In this document: piece after piece, positions 20,597 to 28,413 of the stretch | Layout: every line of letters starts with the position of its first letter | Position numbering within the stretch: position 1 is the stretch's first letter | DNA from: DAMCAP01 sp964369265 | GTDB taxonomy: Bacteria; Bacillota; Clostridia; Oscillospirales; Ruminococcaceae | Length of the DNA: 33,600 bases | Assembly: GCA_964369265.1 (NCBI GenBank) | Contig: CAYJEV010000009.1 | Span: forward strand, 1 to 33,600 | Reading direction: 5' to 3' | Program-made: the position numbers and the translations under genes | Notes under the pieces: generated by a model | Seen by the model: only the letters and a program-made list of their open reading frames with translations | What the model was told of the DNA's origin: nothing | Databases searched by the model: none

Positions 20597-22504
20597 CTAC
20601 TTAATTTCTGTACCAGGATAGTAATGCTCTATAATCTCTATCCAGTCTTTGTCATAGTCCTCTGCATAAATGCTTGCTCCATTTTGGCTCATTCCAACAC
20701 CATGCCCATATCCTTTGGTTGTAAAGATGAAGTCATCTCCATCAAACTCAACCTCAAAAGCAGTGGAACGTATTGAAAAGCCTAGCAAAGTTTCTCTAAC
20801 ATAACGTCCTGACACTGTCTTTCCGCAAACATCAATAGCTGTTACATAGCCACCTTTCTCTGTGTCCTCGATATCAAACCAGCTTTCAGGATCAGAAGAA
20901 GGGGAAACATTTAAGTAATCCTCTATTCTTTCTCGCATTTTGCTTTCGGATATTTTGTATGTTCCGCTATAATATGGAGAGGCATCATCCCATGTGCTTT
21001 CAACAGGGATTAGATATGGTATTGCTCCTCCCCAAACATCCTCTGCAGAAAGGGTGTAGTCTGCGCTTGTTGAGTGATAGACTGTGTTTGCAATTTTATC
21101 ATTATAATAAACAGCATAACCATCAACAGCCTCAATAGCATCATACACAGATTCTGCAACATCATTTCTAATAGCTACAACTGGAGATAATCCAGCATTG
21201 TTTGAGTTCTTAATATGCGAATAACTAGCAACTACATGAGCTTTTAAAGCCTCTGGGTGAAGCAATCCTCGTGTTTCATTTTGAAGCACCATCGCTAATA
21301 TCTCATCTGCTGGATAGCTTTTAACACTACCATTGATGTTGACTTTTAGTGTTTGTTCTGAATAGCTCTCTCCCTCTGGGGCAGACAGTCCTGTCGGTTC
21401 TGTTTCCTCCTCTTCGCTGCTCTCTGGCTCTAAGCTCTCTTCTGGCACACTAGAGCTTTCGAGAGCAGAAGACGCCTCTGCTTCGCTACTCACAGAGCTT
21501 GAAGCAACAACTTCGCTACTAGAAGGCTCTACCTCGCTGCTTGAAGATACTATCTCACTACTAGAGCTCTCCAAAGCACTGCTCTCTACTACATCCTCAA
21601 CCTCACTGTTAACAACCTCGCTACTGCTCGCACTATTGCTCTCTAAAGAGCTTTCAATCTGTTCATCTTCGCTACTAGCTGTTATATATATATCAGAGCT
21701 TAGTGATGAAGTTTCATCATCGGTTTGTGTGTCATTTTGATGCTCACTATATGGATTTAAACTAAATAATGGGTTATCTCTTCCGGCTGAGGACATTAGA
21801 TATGTACCAAAAATCAAGAGCAGTAAAACAGCCAGTGAGCCAAAACCTATCATCATTTGAGCTAGATGATCAGTTCTAGAGTCTGTACGCTTTCCTTTGG
21901 CAGGAGTACCAGCGATTTTCTTAACAATCTTAGCCTTTTCTGGTGCTTTAACCTCTTCTTCCTCAACAGCCATTGTTCGCTGAACGGCTTTGTATTTAGA
22001 TAATATTCTCTTATGGTTTACAAGAGTTGTCATTAAATAACCTTTAAGCACATTTATACCGTCTTGCTCGATAGTATCAGGCAAAACCACAACCAAACTA
22101 TCATTAAACACACCAGATATACCGTAGTTAAGTCCCTGAAATACAGAAGCTGTGAATCCATCTGGTATCATAGAAATATCTTGAAGCCTTTTTATAAAAT
22201 CAATGTTATTCTCGGCACATAGGCTCTCAATATGCTTATAAAGCTTTTGAGAACGCACTAAAGGCGAGGCAGATATAGCACAAAGTACATCCTTTGCACT
22301 GCTATTCTTTAAAGGGTCAAGCCCTCCAATAACTATTATTACATCACTATTACTGCTTGCTGTTTTAATTTCAGCAGATAGCTGAGAAACAGTTGAAGCA
22401 ATTTTTTCCTCGCTAATATTAAGCTTTAATTCCCCTATTATCTCGCCTAAATAGCTTTGTGGATTTGGATTTCCTTCTCCAAAGTTAATTAAAACACAGT
22501 TCAT
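20597..22504 (-). CDS. Fusion protein: degenerate CinA/MoCF-like domain, membrane helix, SpoIID/LytB domain
   Basis: Three parts in 635 residues. Residues 1-165 resemble the molybdopterin-binding (MoCF/CinA) fold: NPQSYLGEIIGELKL, SDVIIVIGGLDP and LVVVLPD sit in the usual order, but catalytic motifs look worn. A basic stretch and one membrane helix follow at about 216-237, then a Ser/Glu-rich linker (about 262-375). The last 250 residues are a SpoIID/LytB domain with VLQNETRGLLHPEALKAHVVASYS (Glu410 probably the catalytic Glu), YHSTSADYTLSAEDVWGG, and GYGHGVGMSQNGASIYA. SpoIID is a peptidoglycan lytic transglycosylase of engulfment. The topology would put the CinA-like part inside and the transglycosylase outside. 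It lies 13 bp after the lipoprotein gene. Confidence 0.82.
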   Translation of the reverse strand: MNCVLINFGEGNPNPQSYLGEIIGELKLNISEEKIASTVSQLSAEIKTASSNSDVIIVIGGLDPLKNSSAKDVLCAISASPLVRSQKLYKHIESLCAENNIDFIKRLQDISMIPDGFTASVFQGLNYGISGVFNDSLVVVLPDTIEQDGINVLKGYLMTTLVNHKRILSKYKAVQRTMAVEEEEVKAPEKAKIVKKIAGTPAKGKRTDSRTDHLAQMMIGFGSLAVLLLLIFGTYLMSSAGRDNPLFSLNPYSEHQNDTQTDDETSSLSSDIYITASSEDEQIESSLESNSASSSEVVNSEVEDVVESSALESSSSEIVSSSSEVEPSSSEVVASSSVSSEAEASSALESSSVPEESLEPESSEEEETEPTGLSAPEGESYSEQTLKVNINGSVKSYPADEILAMVLQNETRGLLHPEALKAHVVASYSHIKNSNNAGLSPVVAIRNDVAESVYDAIEAVDGYAVYYNDKIANTVYHSTSADYTLSAEDVWGGAIPYLIPVESTWDDASPYYSGTYKISESKMRERIEDYLNVSPSSDPESWFDIEDTEKGGYVTAIDVCGKTVSGRYVRETLLGFSIRSTAFEVEFDGDDFIFTTKGYGHGVGMSQNGASIYAEDYDKDWIEIIEHYYPGTEIK

Positions 22505-22517
22505 TTTTTACCGCCTT

Positions 22518-23507
22518 TTAGTTGAATATTCCTGTAATCTTGTCCCAAAAAGTTTCTGGCTCTGGCTCTGGTATTGGCATGGTTATAGATGGTCTTTCGC
22601 CTGTGAAGCTATCTGGAAAATTCTCTTTAAACATTAGATACAGATACTCAAATATATATGGTGATTGCTCTTCAATTATGCTCCTGTCTAATGGAATTAA
22701 GTTACCATTCTGAACAGCTTTAGTCAGCTTATAATAAGGCGAGCTAGTTATTTCTTCTAAAGGTATATCGCTTGCGTAAAAAATATAATCTGGGTTTAGG
22801 TCAGCCTCCATTTCAGCAGGGAAATTCCAGTTTGTATACTCTCCGCCTGCTTGATTAATGAAACCAGAATTTTCAAGCACCTGCCCCATGAAAGTATCAG
22901 AAGTTGCAAGATTAAAGCTCATTTCTGCAATATAAATTGCAGAATACTCCCCATTAACAGCTTCTTTCATACTGTTGTATACATAATTCATTGTGTTGTC
23001 AGAGTAAAATGTTAGTTGCTCTCGTGCAGCATTGCCTTTATTCAGCCCCTCAACTGTTGTCACAACATTATGAAATAGGTTAGCCATCTCCTCTGGAGTA
23101 TTTCCTCTTTCTAAAACAACAATTGGTATTCCGTTACTTAAAAGTATATTAGCTTCTTTTTCAGGGAGGTTAGTTGGCGAAAATACAACATCAGTGCCTA
23201 AAGAAACTATTTTGTTAGCGTCTGGCATTAAAACTGTACCACAATCCTCAATTTCAGCAACAGCAGAAGGCTTTTCGCTTCTATCATCTACACCAACAAC
23301 AAAGCTACCATACCCTAATGAGTATAGTGTTGTTGTTATTGAAGGCGCAAGGCTAACAAGCTTTAAAGGCTTTTCTAATATTTGGACATCCCCAACAACA
23401 ACAGGAAACTGGTCCTTCTCCTCAACAGACAAGCCAGCACAACCTGATATAAATAAAATACATATAATTAAAACTAAACTAATAAACTTCCTCAAACCCC
23501 TAACCAT
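22518..23507 (-). CDS. Solute-binding lipoprotein, BtuF/FepB type
   Basis: A lipoprotein signal peptide ends in the lipobox FISGC (Cys23). The mature part is a class III periplasmic-binding fold: KLVSLAPSITTTLYSLGYGSFVVGVDD, VLMPDANKIVSLGTDVVFSP, and LNPDYIFYASDIPLEEI, as in corrinoid and iron-siderophore binding proteins. The 329-residue length is typical. No permease or ATPase is adjacent, so it is an orphan component. Instead it heads an operon with the SpoIID fusion, the RDD protein and a hydrolase. The ATG at 23507 has AGGAAAGGA upstream. The 259 bp before it are AT-rich; I see no convincing promoter there. Confidence 0.85.
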   Translation of the reverse strand: MVRGLRKFISLVLIICILFISGCAGLSVEEKDQFPVVVGDVQILEKPLKLVSLAPSITTTLYSLGYGSFVVGVDDRSEKPSAVAEIEDCGTVLMPDANKIVSLGTDVVFSPTNLPEKEANILLSNGIPIVVLERGNTPEEMANLFHNVVTTVEGLNKGNAAREQLTFYSDNTMNYVYNSMKEAVNGEYSAIYIAEMSFNLATSDTFMGQVLENSGFINQAGGEYTNWNFPAEMEADLNPDYIFYASDIPLEEITSSPYYKLTKAVQNGNLIPLDRSIIEEQSPYIFEYLYLMFKENFPDSFTGERPSITMPIPEPEPETFWDKITGIFN

Positions 23508-23712
23508 TCCTTTCCTATAAAAACACGAAACACTATATTGAATAACAGTATAATAATTTGTTGTTCTTCGCTTTCATTTTAAAACTTAAAGTACGATAAT
23601 ATATAAACTCAATACTTTATTGTAACATATAATATCAGAAAATTTAAGTCATTTTTATAAATTTAACAATATTTTGTAGCATTTTGTTGAAGAAAATTTT
23701 GGAAATAAATTA

Positions 23713-23740
23713 TCGCTACAAGCATTTCTGCCTATAGCGA
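23713..23740 (-). terminator. Terminator of the GGDEF gene
   Basis: The minus-strand RNA forms a 12-bp stem (two G-U pairs) with TCGCTATAGGCA on one side and TGCTTGTAGCGA on the other, closed by a GAAA tetraloop and followed by TAATTTATTT. Confidence 0.65.
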
Positions 23741-23766
23741 TTGGAATGTATTATATTATTTAAGCA

Positions 23767-25071
23767 TTATTTAACTATCACTCTAGCGTCTAGCCTTCCA
23801 GCCTTAACCACCTTTTTATTTTCATACATTCGCTTATCAACTTCTTGGAAAAACTCATCATACTCCGCCCTGCTCTTGCCTTCGAAATTTCCAACACCAA
23901 ATGCAAGAGAGAATTTTTGTTCCTTACCTTCATTTTCAACACTAGCAGTTAATCTAATATTGTCAAAAAGCTTTTCAAGAGCAGAAGCTTCGCAGTTAAA
24001 CAAAATAGACACAAACTCATCTCCGCCAATGCGAAAAGTCTTTCCATAGCGAGATAAATTTTCATCAATTATGCGATGAGAGCTTTTAATTGCCCAGTCG
24101 CCTTCAATGTGACCCACAACATCATTTATCTTCTTCAGATTATTTATATCGCAGATAACGCATGTAAAGTTCTTTTGCAAATCGCTATTTTCAAATATCT
24201 CATTAAGTTCTTCTTTATATGCCTTTGCATTATATCCACCAGTCAAAGCATCTTTGAAAGAATAGTTCATGAGCTGAAGCTTTAATTCATCAACAATAAA
24301 GGCAATTCTACCAACCTCATCTTCTGTATAAAGATGTTTTGGAATGTCAATTCTCATATTGCCTGTTCTTGCAATCTCAGAAACAGTTTCTTCTAATGTT
24401 ATTAAGCTTTGGCTCATTGAACTTGAGAATATTCTAACAAAAACTACTATCGTTACTATAATAAGCGCATTAACAAAAAAGCTACCAAGCAATACCATAT
24501 TTACAAGCTCTTCATTGTTATTAAGATCCTTTTGCAGCCTCAAATCCTCATAAAGAAGGAATTCATTTATGCTTGCAAAAAACACATCTGCTGTATCATT
24601 AACTTTATTCAAAGCAGTTAAGGCAACTTCAAAGTTTCCCCCCTGAATTCTTATATCAGCAGAAACCATCATGCCTGTTTTATAAGCATCCTTAATAGCT
24701 ATTATTTCATTAAATGTCGCTAACGCATCTTGTTCTAATCTCAATGATAAATCATTCATTTGTGTATCAAGTCTAGTAAATGCATCGGTATACTCTCTAT
24801 ACAAAGCTATCTGCTCTCTTCTATCTTCTGTTAATAGCATATCTCTACCCATCACACGACAAACATACATATGTTGAATTATCTCATATATCAGCTTCTC
24901 ATTTTGAACATTATCATCAATTATATCTTGGTTTGATTCATTTATTACCACAACTGAAATAAATGAAAAAAATGTCCCAAAAATAACCATCAACAAAATG
25001 AACAATTGCAAGGGCAAAAACTTCTTTTTGATTGGAGTATTATTTATCCAATCATAAAATCTTTTCTTCAT
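23767..25071 (-). CDS. Membrane diguanylate cyclase (4-helix sensor, HAMP, GGDEF)
   Basis: The protein probably makes cyclic di-GMP. Layout over 434 residues: a membrane helix at about 20-43 (LQLFILLMVIFGTFFSFISVVV); an extracytoplasmic helical bundle (about 44-195), of the MCP four-helix sensor type; a second membrane helix at about 197-218; a HAMP linker; and a GGDEF domain from about residue 270. The active site is complete (FRIGGDEF), and the metal and substrate residues are in CDINNLKKINDVVGHIEGD. No RxxD inhibitory site precedes GGDEF, so feedback control through that site is unlikely. GAAGGTG precedes the ATG. It is a single-gene unit. Confidence 0.9.
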   Translation of the reverse strand: MKKRFYDWINNTPIKKKFLPLQLFILLMVIFGTFFSFISVVVINESNQDIIDDNVQNEKLIYEIIQHMYVCRVMGRDMLLTEDRREQIALYREYTDAFTRLDTQMNDLSLRLEQDALATFNEIIAIKDAYKTGMMVSADIRIQGGNFEVALTALNKVNDTADVFFASINEFLLYEDLRLQKDLNNNEELVNMVLLGSFFVNALIIVTIVVFVRIFSSSMSQSLITLEETVSEIARTGNMRIDIPKHLYTEDEVGRIAFIVDELKLQLMNYSFKDALTGGYNAKAYKEELNEIFENSDLQKNFTCVICDINNLKKINDVVGHIEGDWAIKSSHRIIDENLSRYGKTFRIGGDEFVSILFNCEASALEKLFDNIRLTASVENEGKEQKFSLAFGVGNFEGKSRAEYDEFFQEVDKRMYENKKVVKAGRLDARVIVK

Positions 25072-25099
25072 GTCAGCACCTTCCCTCTAACATAATACA

Positions 25100-25129
25100 T
25101 TTATATACTTATTGTAACACAGCCAACAA
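25100..25129 (-). promoter_or_regulatory. Candidate promoter of the GGDEF gene
   Basis: Minus-strand -35 TTGTTG (25129-25124), an 18-bp spacer and -10 TATAAA (25105-25100), about 28 bp before the start codon. Confidence 0.4.
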
Positions 25130-25161
25130 GAGAAATAAAGCATTTTTTTATTTATTATGCA

Positions 25162-25193
25162 AAAAAAGCTCTCCAATTAAGGAAAGCTTTTTT
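25162..25193 (-). terminator. Terminator of rplJ-rplL
   Basis: A 13-bp stem (25162-25174 with 25181-25193) and a 6-nt loop. The single non-Watson-Crick pair is G-U on the minus strand, matching the direction of rplL, and the stem ends in a T run. Confidence 0.85.
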
Positions 25194-25214
25194 AATAGCA
25201 TTATTAAGTTATAA

Positions 25215-25592
25215 TTACTTAATTTCAACCTTAGCGCCAGCCTCTTGTAGCTTAGCAGCTAGATCCTCAGCGTCAGCCTTGGAAATACCAGTTTTAACTG
25301 GCTTTGGAGCCTCGTCAACTAGAGCCTTAGACTCTTTTAGACCTAGACCAGCTAGATCCTTAACTAGCTTGATAACACCCATCTTAGATGCACCAGCATC
25401 AACTAGGATAACATCAAACTCAGTCTTCTCTTCAGCAGCAGCAGCACCGCCGCCAGCAGCTGGAGCAGCAGCAACAGCAGCAGCCGCAGATACACCAAAC
25501 TCCTCCTCTAGTACCTTTACAAGCTCAGATAGCTCAAGTACAGTTAGGGATTTAACACTTTCAACTAACTTTAATACGTTCTCAGTAGCCAT
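25215..25592 (-). CDS. rplL: 50S ribosomal protein L7/L12
   Basis: This is the stalk protein of the large subunit, which recruits and stimulates the translational GTPases. The N-terminal dimer and L10-binding domain (VLKLVESVKSLTVLELSELVKVLEEEFGV) is followed by an Ala/Gly-rich hinge at about 35-53. The C-terminal factor-binding domain carries FDVILVDAGASKMGVIKLVK and GLGLKESKALVDEAPKPVK. The length of 125 is typical. GGAGG precedes the ATG. It follows rplJ by 95 bp, a gap with a 6-bp hairpin (25634-25651). rpoB does not follow, unlike the usual order. Confidence 0.97.
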   Translation of the reverse strand: MATENVLKLVESVKSLTVLELSELVKVLEEEFGVSAAAAVAAAPAAGGGAAAAEEKTEFDVILVDAGASKMGVIKLVKDLAGLGLKESKALVDEAPKPVKTGISKADAEDLAAKLQEAGAKVEIK

Positions 25593-25687
25593 TTTAATAA
25601 TCCTCCATTTAATTTATAATTTAAAATAATGTTCTCTCTATTTAAAGAGAGCAAGTTGTTGCGTTTTACGCAGTTTGAGCAATAAAA

Positions 25688-26215
25688 TTACTCTGCAGCT
25701 GGAGCAGCCTCCGCTGTTTCTCCGCCCTTTTCTGCAATTGCATTGATAACTCTTGCAAGAGCAGCGATTGGAGCGTTGAATGTACCCAGTACAGTAGCAA
25801 GTAGAGCATCCTTGGATGGAATCTTAGACATCTCAGTAACGCCAGCAGCGTCTAGAGCCTTGCCCTCAATAAATCCAGCCTTGATAACAAACTTACCTTT
25901 AGACTCCTCTGCATATTTGCAAAGAATCTTTGCAGCAGCAAATGGATCTTCAGTTGTAACCGCTAGAGCAGTTGTTCCCTCAAGAACATTGTTTAGCTCC
26001 TCTAGACCTACATTTGTTGTAGCACGACGAAGTAGAGTATTCTTTACAACGTTGTATTGAACGCCAGCAGCTCTTAGCTCACGACGAAGCTTAGTATCAT
26101 CAGCAACAGTTATACCTCTGTAGTCAACGATTACACCAGCATCGCTGTTTTTAAGAGTGTTTGTTAACTCCTCAACGATTACTTGTTTCTGATTTAAAAT
26201 TTTCTCACTTGGCAA
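25688..26215 (-). CDS. rplJ: 50S ribosomal protein L10
   Basis: L10 anchors the L7/L12 stalk to 23S rRNA next to L11 and represses its own operon. Family segments are PSEKILNQKQVIVEELTNTL, the DYRGITVADDTKLRRELR block, VVKNTLLRRA, and a helical C-terminal tail that binds L7/L12, ending in an Ala/Glu-rich stretch. I choose the TTG at 26215 as start (175 residues, MPSEKIL as in relatives), since AGGAGG is eight bases upstream; the GTG at 26224 overlaps that site. Upstream is an L10 leader RNA. The usual upstream genes rplK and rplA are absent; a divergent RpiR gene lies there instead. Confidence 0.95.
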   Translation of the reverse strand: MPSEKILNQKQVIVEELTNTLKNSDAGVIVDYRGITVADDTKLRRELRAAGVQYNVVKNTLLRRATTNVGLEELNNVLEGTTALAVTTEDPFAAAKILCKYAEESKGKFVIKAGFIEGKALDAAGVTEMSKIPSKDALLATVLGTFNAPIAALARVINAIAEKGGETAEAAPAAE

Positions 26216-26250
26216 TTTGGTCACCTCCTATTAGAATATGTCTGTAACTG

Positions 26251-26368
26251 AAAAATGCCTTCACTCGTATCCGAGAAAAGGCATAACAAAATATCATTGT
26301 TATGTCAACCTCGGCAGGCGGGCCAAAGCCCTTTCAGTAACTACACCTGCTGTCTTCAGTAAACAGCT
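26251..26368 (-). ncRNA. L10 leader RNA with attenuator hairpin
   Basis: The minus-strand RNA has the hallmarks of the ribosomal protein L10 leader: CTGAAGACAGCAGGTG and CCTGCCGAGGTT, which pair to form the long helix bound by L10-L12. A GGGC/GCCC arm and a CATAACA/TGTTATG hairpin lie between and after. A terminator-like stem follows (26256-26283: TGCCTT/AAGGCA and CTCG/CGAG around a 4-nt loop) with TTTTT. That suggests control by transcription attenuation. Confidence 0.85.
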
Positions 26369-26373
26369 TTATT

Positions 26374-26402
26374 ATTATAACATGTGTTTCTTGATTTGTA
26401 AA
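26374..26402 (-). promoter_or_regulatory. Promoter of rplJ-rplL
   Basis: Minus-strand -35 TTTACA (26402-26397), a 17-bp spacer and -10 TATAAT (26379-26374), placed just before the L10 leader. Confidence 0.75.
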
Positions 26403-26581
26403 GTGAATTTTTGTAGATTTTTTAGTGCTTGCAAAGCATTTTTTTGTCATATCACACAACTAGCTTGCAACAAAACTATTTTCACCTTATATATTTAAAA
26501 ATTACTTTAACAGTATAACATCTATTTTTTATTAGTCAATAGTCTTTTTAAAATTAAATGCAAATTATTTTGTAGTCACAC

Positions 26582-26610
26582 TTGAAAACTCTAAAACATT
26601 AGTTTAATAT
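26582..26610 (+). promoter_or_regulatory. Promoter of the RpiR regulator gene
   Basis: -35 TTGAAA (26582-26587), a 17-bp spacer and -10 TAATAT (26605-26610), 59 bp upstream of the start. Confidence 0.55.
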
Positions 26611-26669
26611 AGAACTATAGAATTAAAAACGAATTTTAAATTAGTAACTTGAATTTAAAGGGGGAAAAT

Positions 26670-27527
26670 ATGAGCAATATAATTGACTTAATTCACAGTA
26701 AATACTCAAGCTTTAGCAGCTCACAAAGAAGAATTGCAGACTATATCGTAAACAATCCGCAAGAAGCTTGCTTTTTATCGCTTAAAGTGTTTAGCGAAAA
26801 AGTGGACACAACTGAAAAAACCATTATCAACTTTACAAAAAAATTAGAGTTTAATAGTTTTGTGCAGTTCAAAAAAGAACTCCAAACCTATATTTCAATG
26901 AGAATAACTCCCGATGAAAAAATGCTTCAAGCAGTTAGTAGCATAAAAGAAAGCGCCGAGGAGTTTGTTGAAGATCTATATAAAGCCGATATTGCTTCTA
27001 TCAAAAAAAGCTACGACTGCCTTAATATTTCAGAGCTTATGACTGCTGTCGAGATACTTTCCAAAGCAACTGAGGTTGTGTTTTTATCGCATAATATAAG
27101 CGATTCTGTCAGCGATTTCATCTCCTATCGCATACGTTCGCTTGGCATTTCAACAAGGCATATCAACGCTTATCACCTTGAGTCCCATAGAAATGAAGTG
27201 TTTCATCTAAACAAAGGCTCTGTACTTTTCACAGCCTCATTCCCTAAATATGATAAAACAATTAAAACTATAGCACAAATCGCCAAAGAAAAGGGCAGCA
27301 AGCTTATAACACTAACAGATAGCTTAACTTCACCAATAGCTAACATTTCAGATATCGCTTTTCTTTGTGGCACTGACACAACTATATTCTATAACTCATA
27401 CGCAGCCGCTATGGTTATCTCTAACATAATAGTTTCAACCCTTGCTTGGCATATGGAAAAGGACATACTTCTATATAAAAGTGAGCTTGCCAATATAACA
27501 CAAAAATTAAAAGATGAAGGACGATAA
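26670..27527 (+). CDS. MurR/RpiR family transcriptional regulator
   Basis: The N-terminal helix-turn-helix of the RpiR type is seen in SSFSSSQRRIADYIVNNPQEACFLSLKVFSEKVDTTEKTIINFTKKLEF. The C-terminal part (about 110-280) is a SIS sugar-phosphate-binding domain, with ATEVVFLSHNISDSVSDFISYRI and GSVLFTASFPKYDKTIKTIAQIAKEKGSKLITLTDS. Such regulators control sugar, amino-sugar or sialic-acid genes in response to a phosphosugar; no such genes are adjacent. I choose the ATG at 26670 (285 residues) with AAAGGGGG upstream, not the TTG at 26649. It precedes the YdcF-like gene by 18 bp. Confidence 0.9.
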   Translation: MSNIIDLIHSKYSSFSSSQRRIADYIVNNPQEACFLSLKVFSEKVDTTEKTIINFTKKLEFNSFVQFKKELQTYISMRITPDEKMLQAVSSIKESAEEFVEDLYKADIASIKKSYDCLNISELMTAVEILSKATEVVFLSHNISDSVSDFISYRIRSLGISTRHINAYHLESHRNEVFHLNKGSVLFTASFPKYDKTIKTIAQIAKEKGSKLITLTDSLTSPIANISDIAFLCGTDTTIFYNSYAAAMVISNIIVSTLAWHMEKDILLYKSELANITQKLKDEGR

Positions 27528-27545
27528 GTAAGGTAAAATAACAAC

Positions 27546-28295
27546 ATGATAATCGCAAATATATTAAAATCTAAGCTTTGGAAAAACCTCGCTTTTATTG
27601 CCTTAATTTTAGGTGGAGTTCCTTTTATAGTCGGATACATGCACATTGGAAACATTTCTTTAGTTTTATATGGAGTGTTGATTTTAAGCGCTATTAAGAT
27701 TAGTGAGAAAAATCATAAAGGTTGCAACCTGCTTTGGGTAGCTGCCTTAATTGCAACAGTTGTTGGGATAATATTTATGGCTGTACTGCTGCATTCAGCT
27801 TATTTTAACAGCTACAATAAAAAAGAACCAGCCACAGTTGTTGTGATGGGTTGCGCAGTCATTGATGGCAACCCATCTTTAATGCTCTCTGCACGCCTTA
27901 ATACAGCAATATCATTACTAAAAGAAAATCCTGACTATCAATGCATTGTAACAGGAGGGCTTTCTGAGGGAGAGCCTTTTTCTGAGGGAGAAGTGATGCA
28001 GAGATATCTTGTTGAGAATGGCATTGATAGCGATAGAATTCACATTGAAAGCAAGGCTACTAGCACAGAAGAAAATATTGCTTTTTCATCTAAAATTATT
28101 AGTGACTACAATCTGCCAAATCAGTTAATCATTGTAACAGACAGCTTTCATCAGTTTCGTTCAAACTACTACGCAGAACAGCTTGGTTTTGAGAGCTATT
28201 CAAAAAGCAGCCTTTCTGGATTGCTTTTAATTTCAGGCTATTATGTTAGAGAGATGATAGCAATTATTGAAATGCTAACTTTTAATGTATTATAA
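27546..28295 (+). CDS. YdcF family protein (DUF218, ElyC/SanA-like)
   Basis: Two or three N-terminal membrane helices (about residues 12-90) are followed by a DUF218 domain: TVVVMGCAVIDGNPSLMLSARLNTAISLLKENPDYQCIVTGG, GEVMQRYLVENGIDSDRIHIESKATSTEENIAFS, and LIIVTDSFHQFRSNYYAEQLGF. In E. coli the relatives ElyC and SanA affect envelope integrity; the biochemical activity is unclear. The ribosome binding site is weak (AAGG, 13 bases away), so translation may depend on coupling to the RpiR gene 18 bp upstream. It ends at a very stable terminator. Confidence 0.88.
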   Translation: MIIANILKSKLWKNLAFIALILGGVPFIVGYMHIGNISLVLYGVLILSAIKISEKNHKGCNLLWVAALIATVVGIIFMAVLLHSAYFNSYNKKEPATVVVMGCAVIDGNPSLMLSARLNTAISLLKENPDYQCIVTGGLSEGEPFSEGEVMQRYLVENGIDSDRIHIESKATSTEENIAFSSKIISDYNLPNQLIIVTDSFHQFRSNYYAEQLGFESYSKSSLSGLLLISGYYVREMIAIIEMLTFNVL

Positions 28296-28308
28296 AATCT
28301 CTTATAGA

Positions 28309-28349
28309 AAAATAGGATGTAACGATTTTGGTTCGTTACATCCTATTTT
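28309..28349 (+). terminator. Terminator after the YdcF-family gene
   Basis: A perfect 17-bp stem (28309-28325 with 28333-28349) and a 7-nt loop, with TTTT at the end. The A run on the other strand lets it also work for proS. Confidence 0.85.
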
Positions 28350-28352
28350 ATA

Positions 28353-28413
28353 TACTTTCACTCTTCACTTTTACCTTTTCACTTAAATAATCGCAGTGAA
28401 ACGGAGATTATTT
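28353..28413 (+). repeat. Dispersed repeat, copy C, at the proS stop codon
   Basis: TTCACT-type short repeats (28357-28384: TTTCACTC, TTCACTTTT, TTTTCACTT) lead into the core AAATAATCGCAGTGAAACGG and its matching arm. The arms AAATAATC (28385-28392) and GATTATTT (28406-28413) form a perfect 8-bp stem with a 13-nt loop. The right arm overlaps the last codon and stop of proS. Confidence 0.6.

Noticed and set aside
21400..21720. DNA tandem repeat in the SpoIID fusion gene
   Set aside because: The repetition is only at the amino-acid level (Ser and Glu), with varied codons and no fixed DNA unit. It is better described as a low-complexity linker.
25279..25629. Plus-strand ORF opposite rplL, Ala/Ser-rich
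   Set aside because: It is a shadow of the Ala-rich hinge of L7/L12.
26238..26498. Plus-strand ORF of 86 codons upstream of the RpiR gene
   Set aside because: It lies across the L10 leader and the rplJ promoter. The RNA-structure explanation is far stronger.
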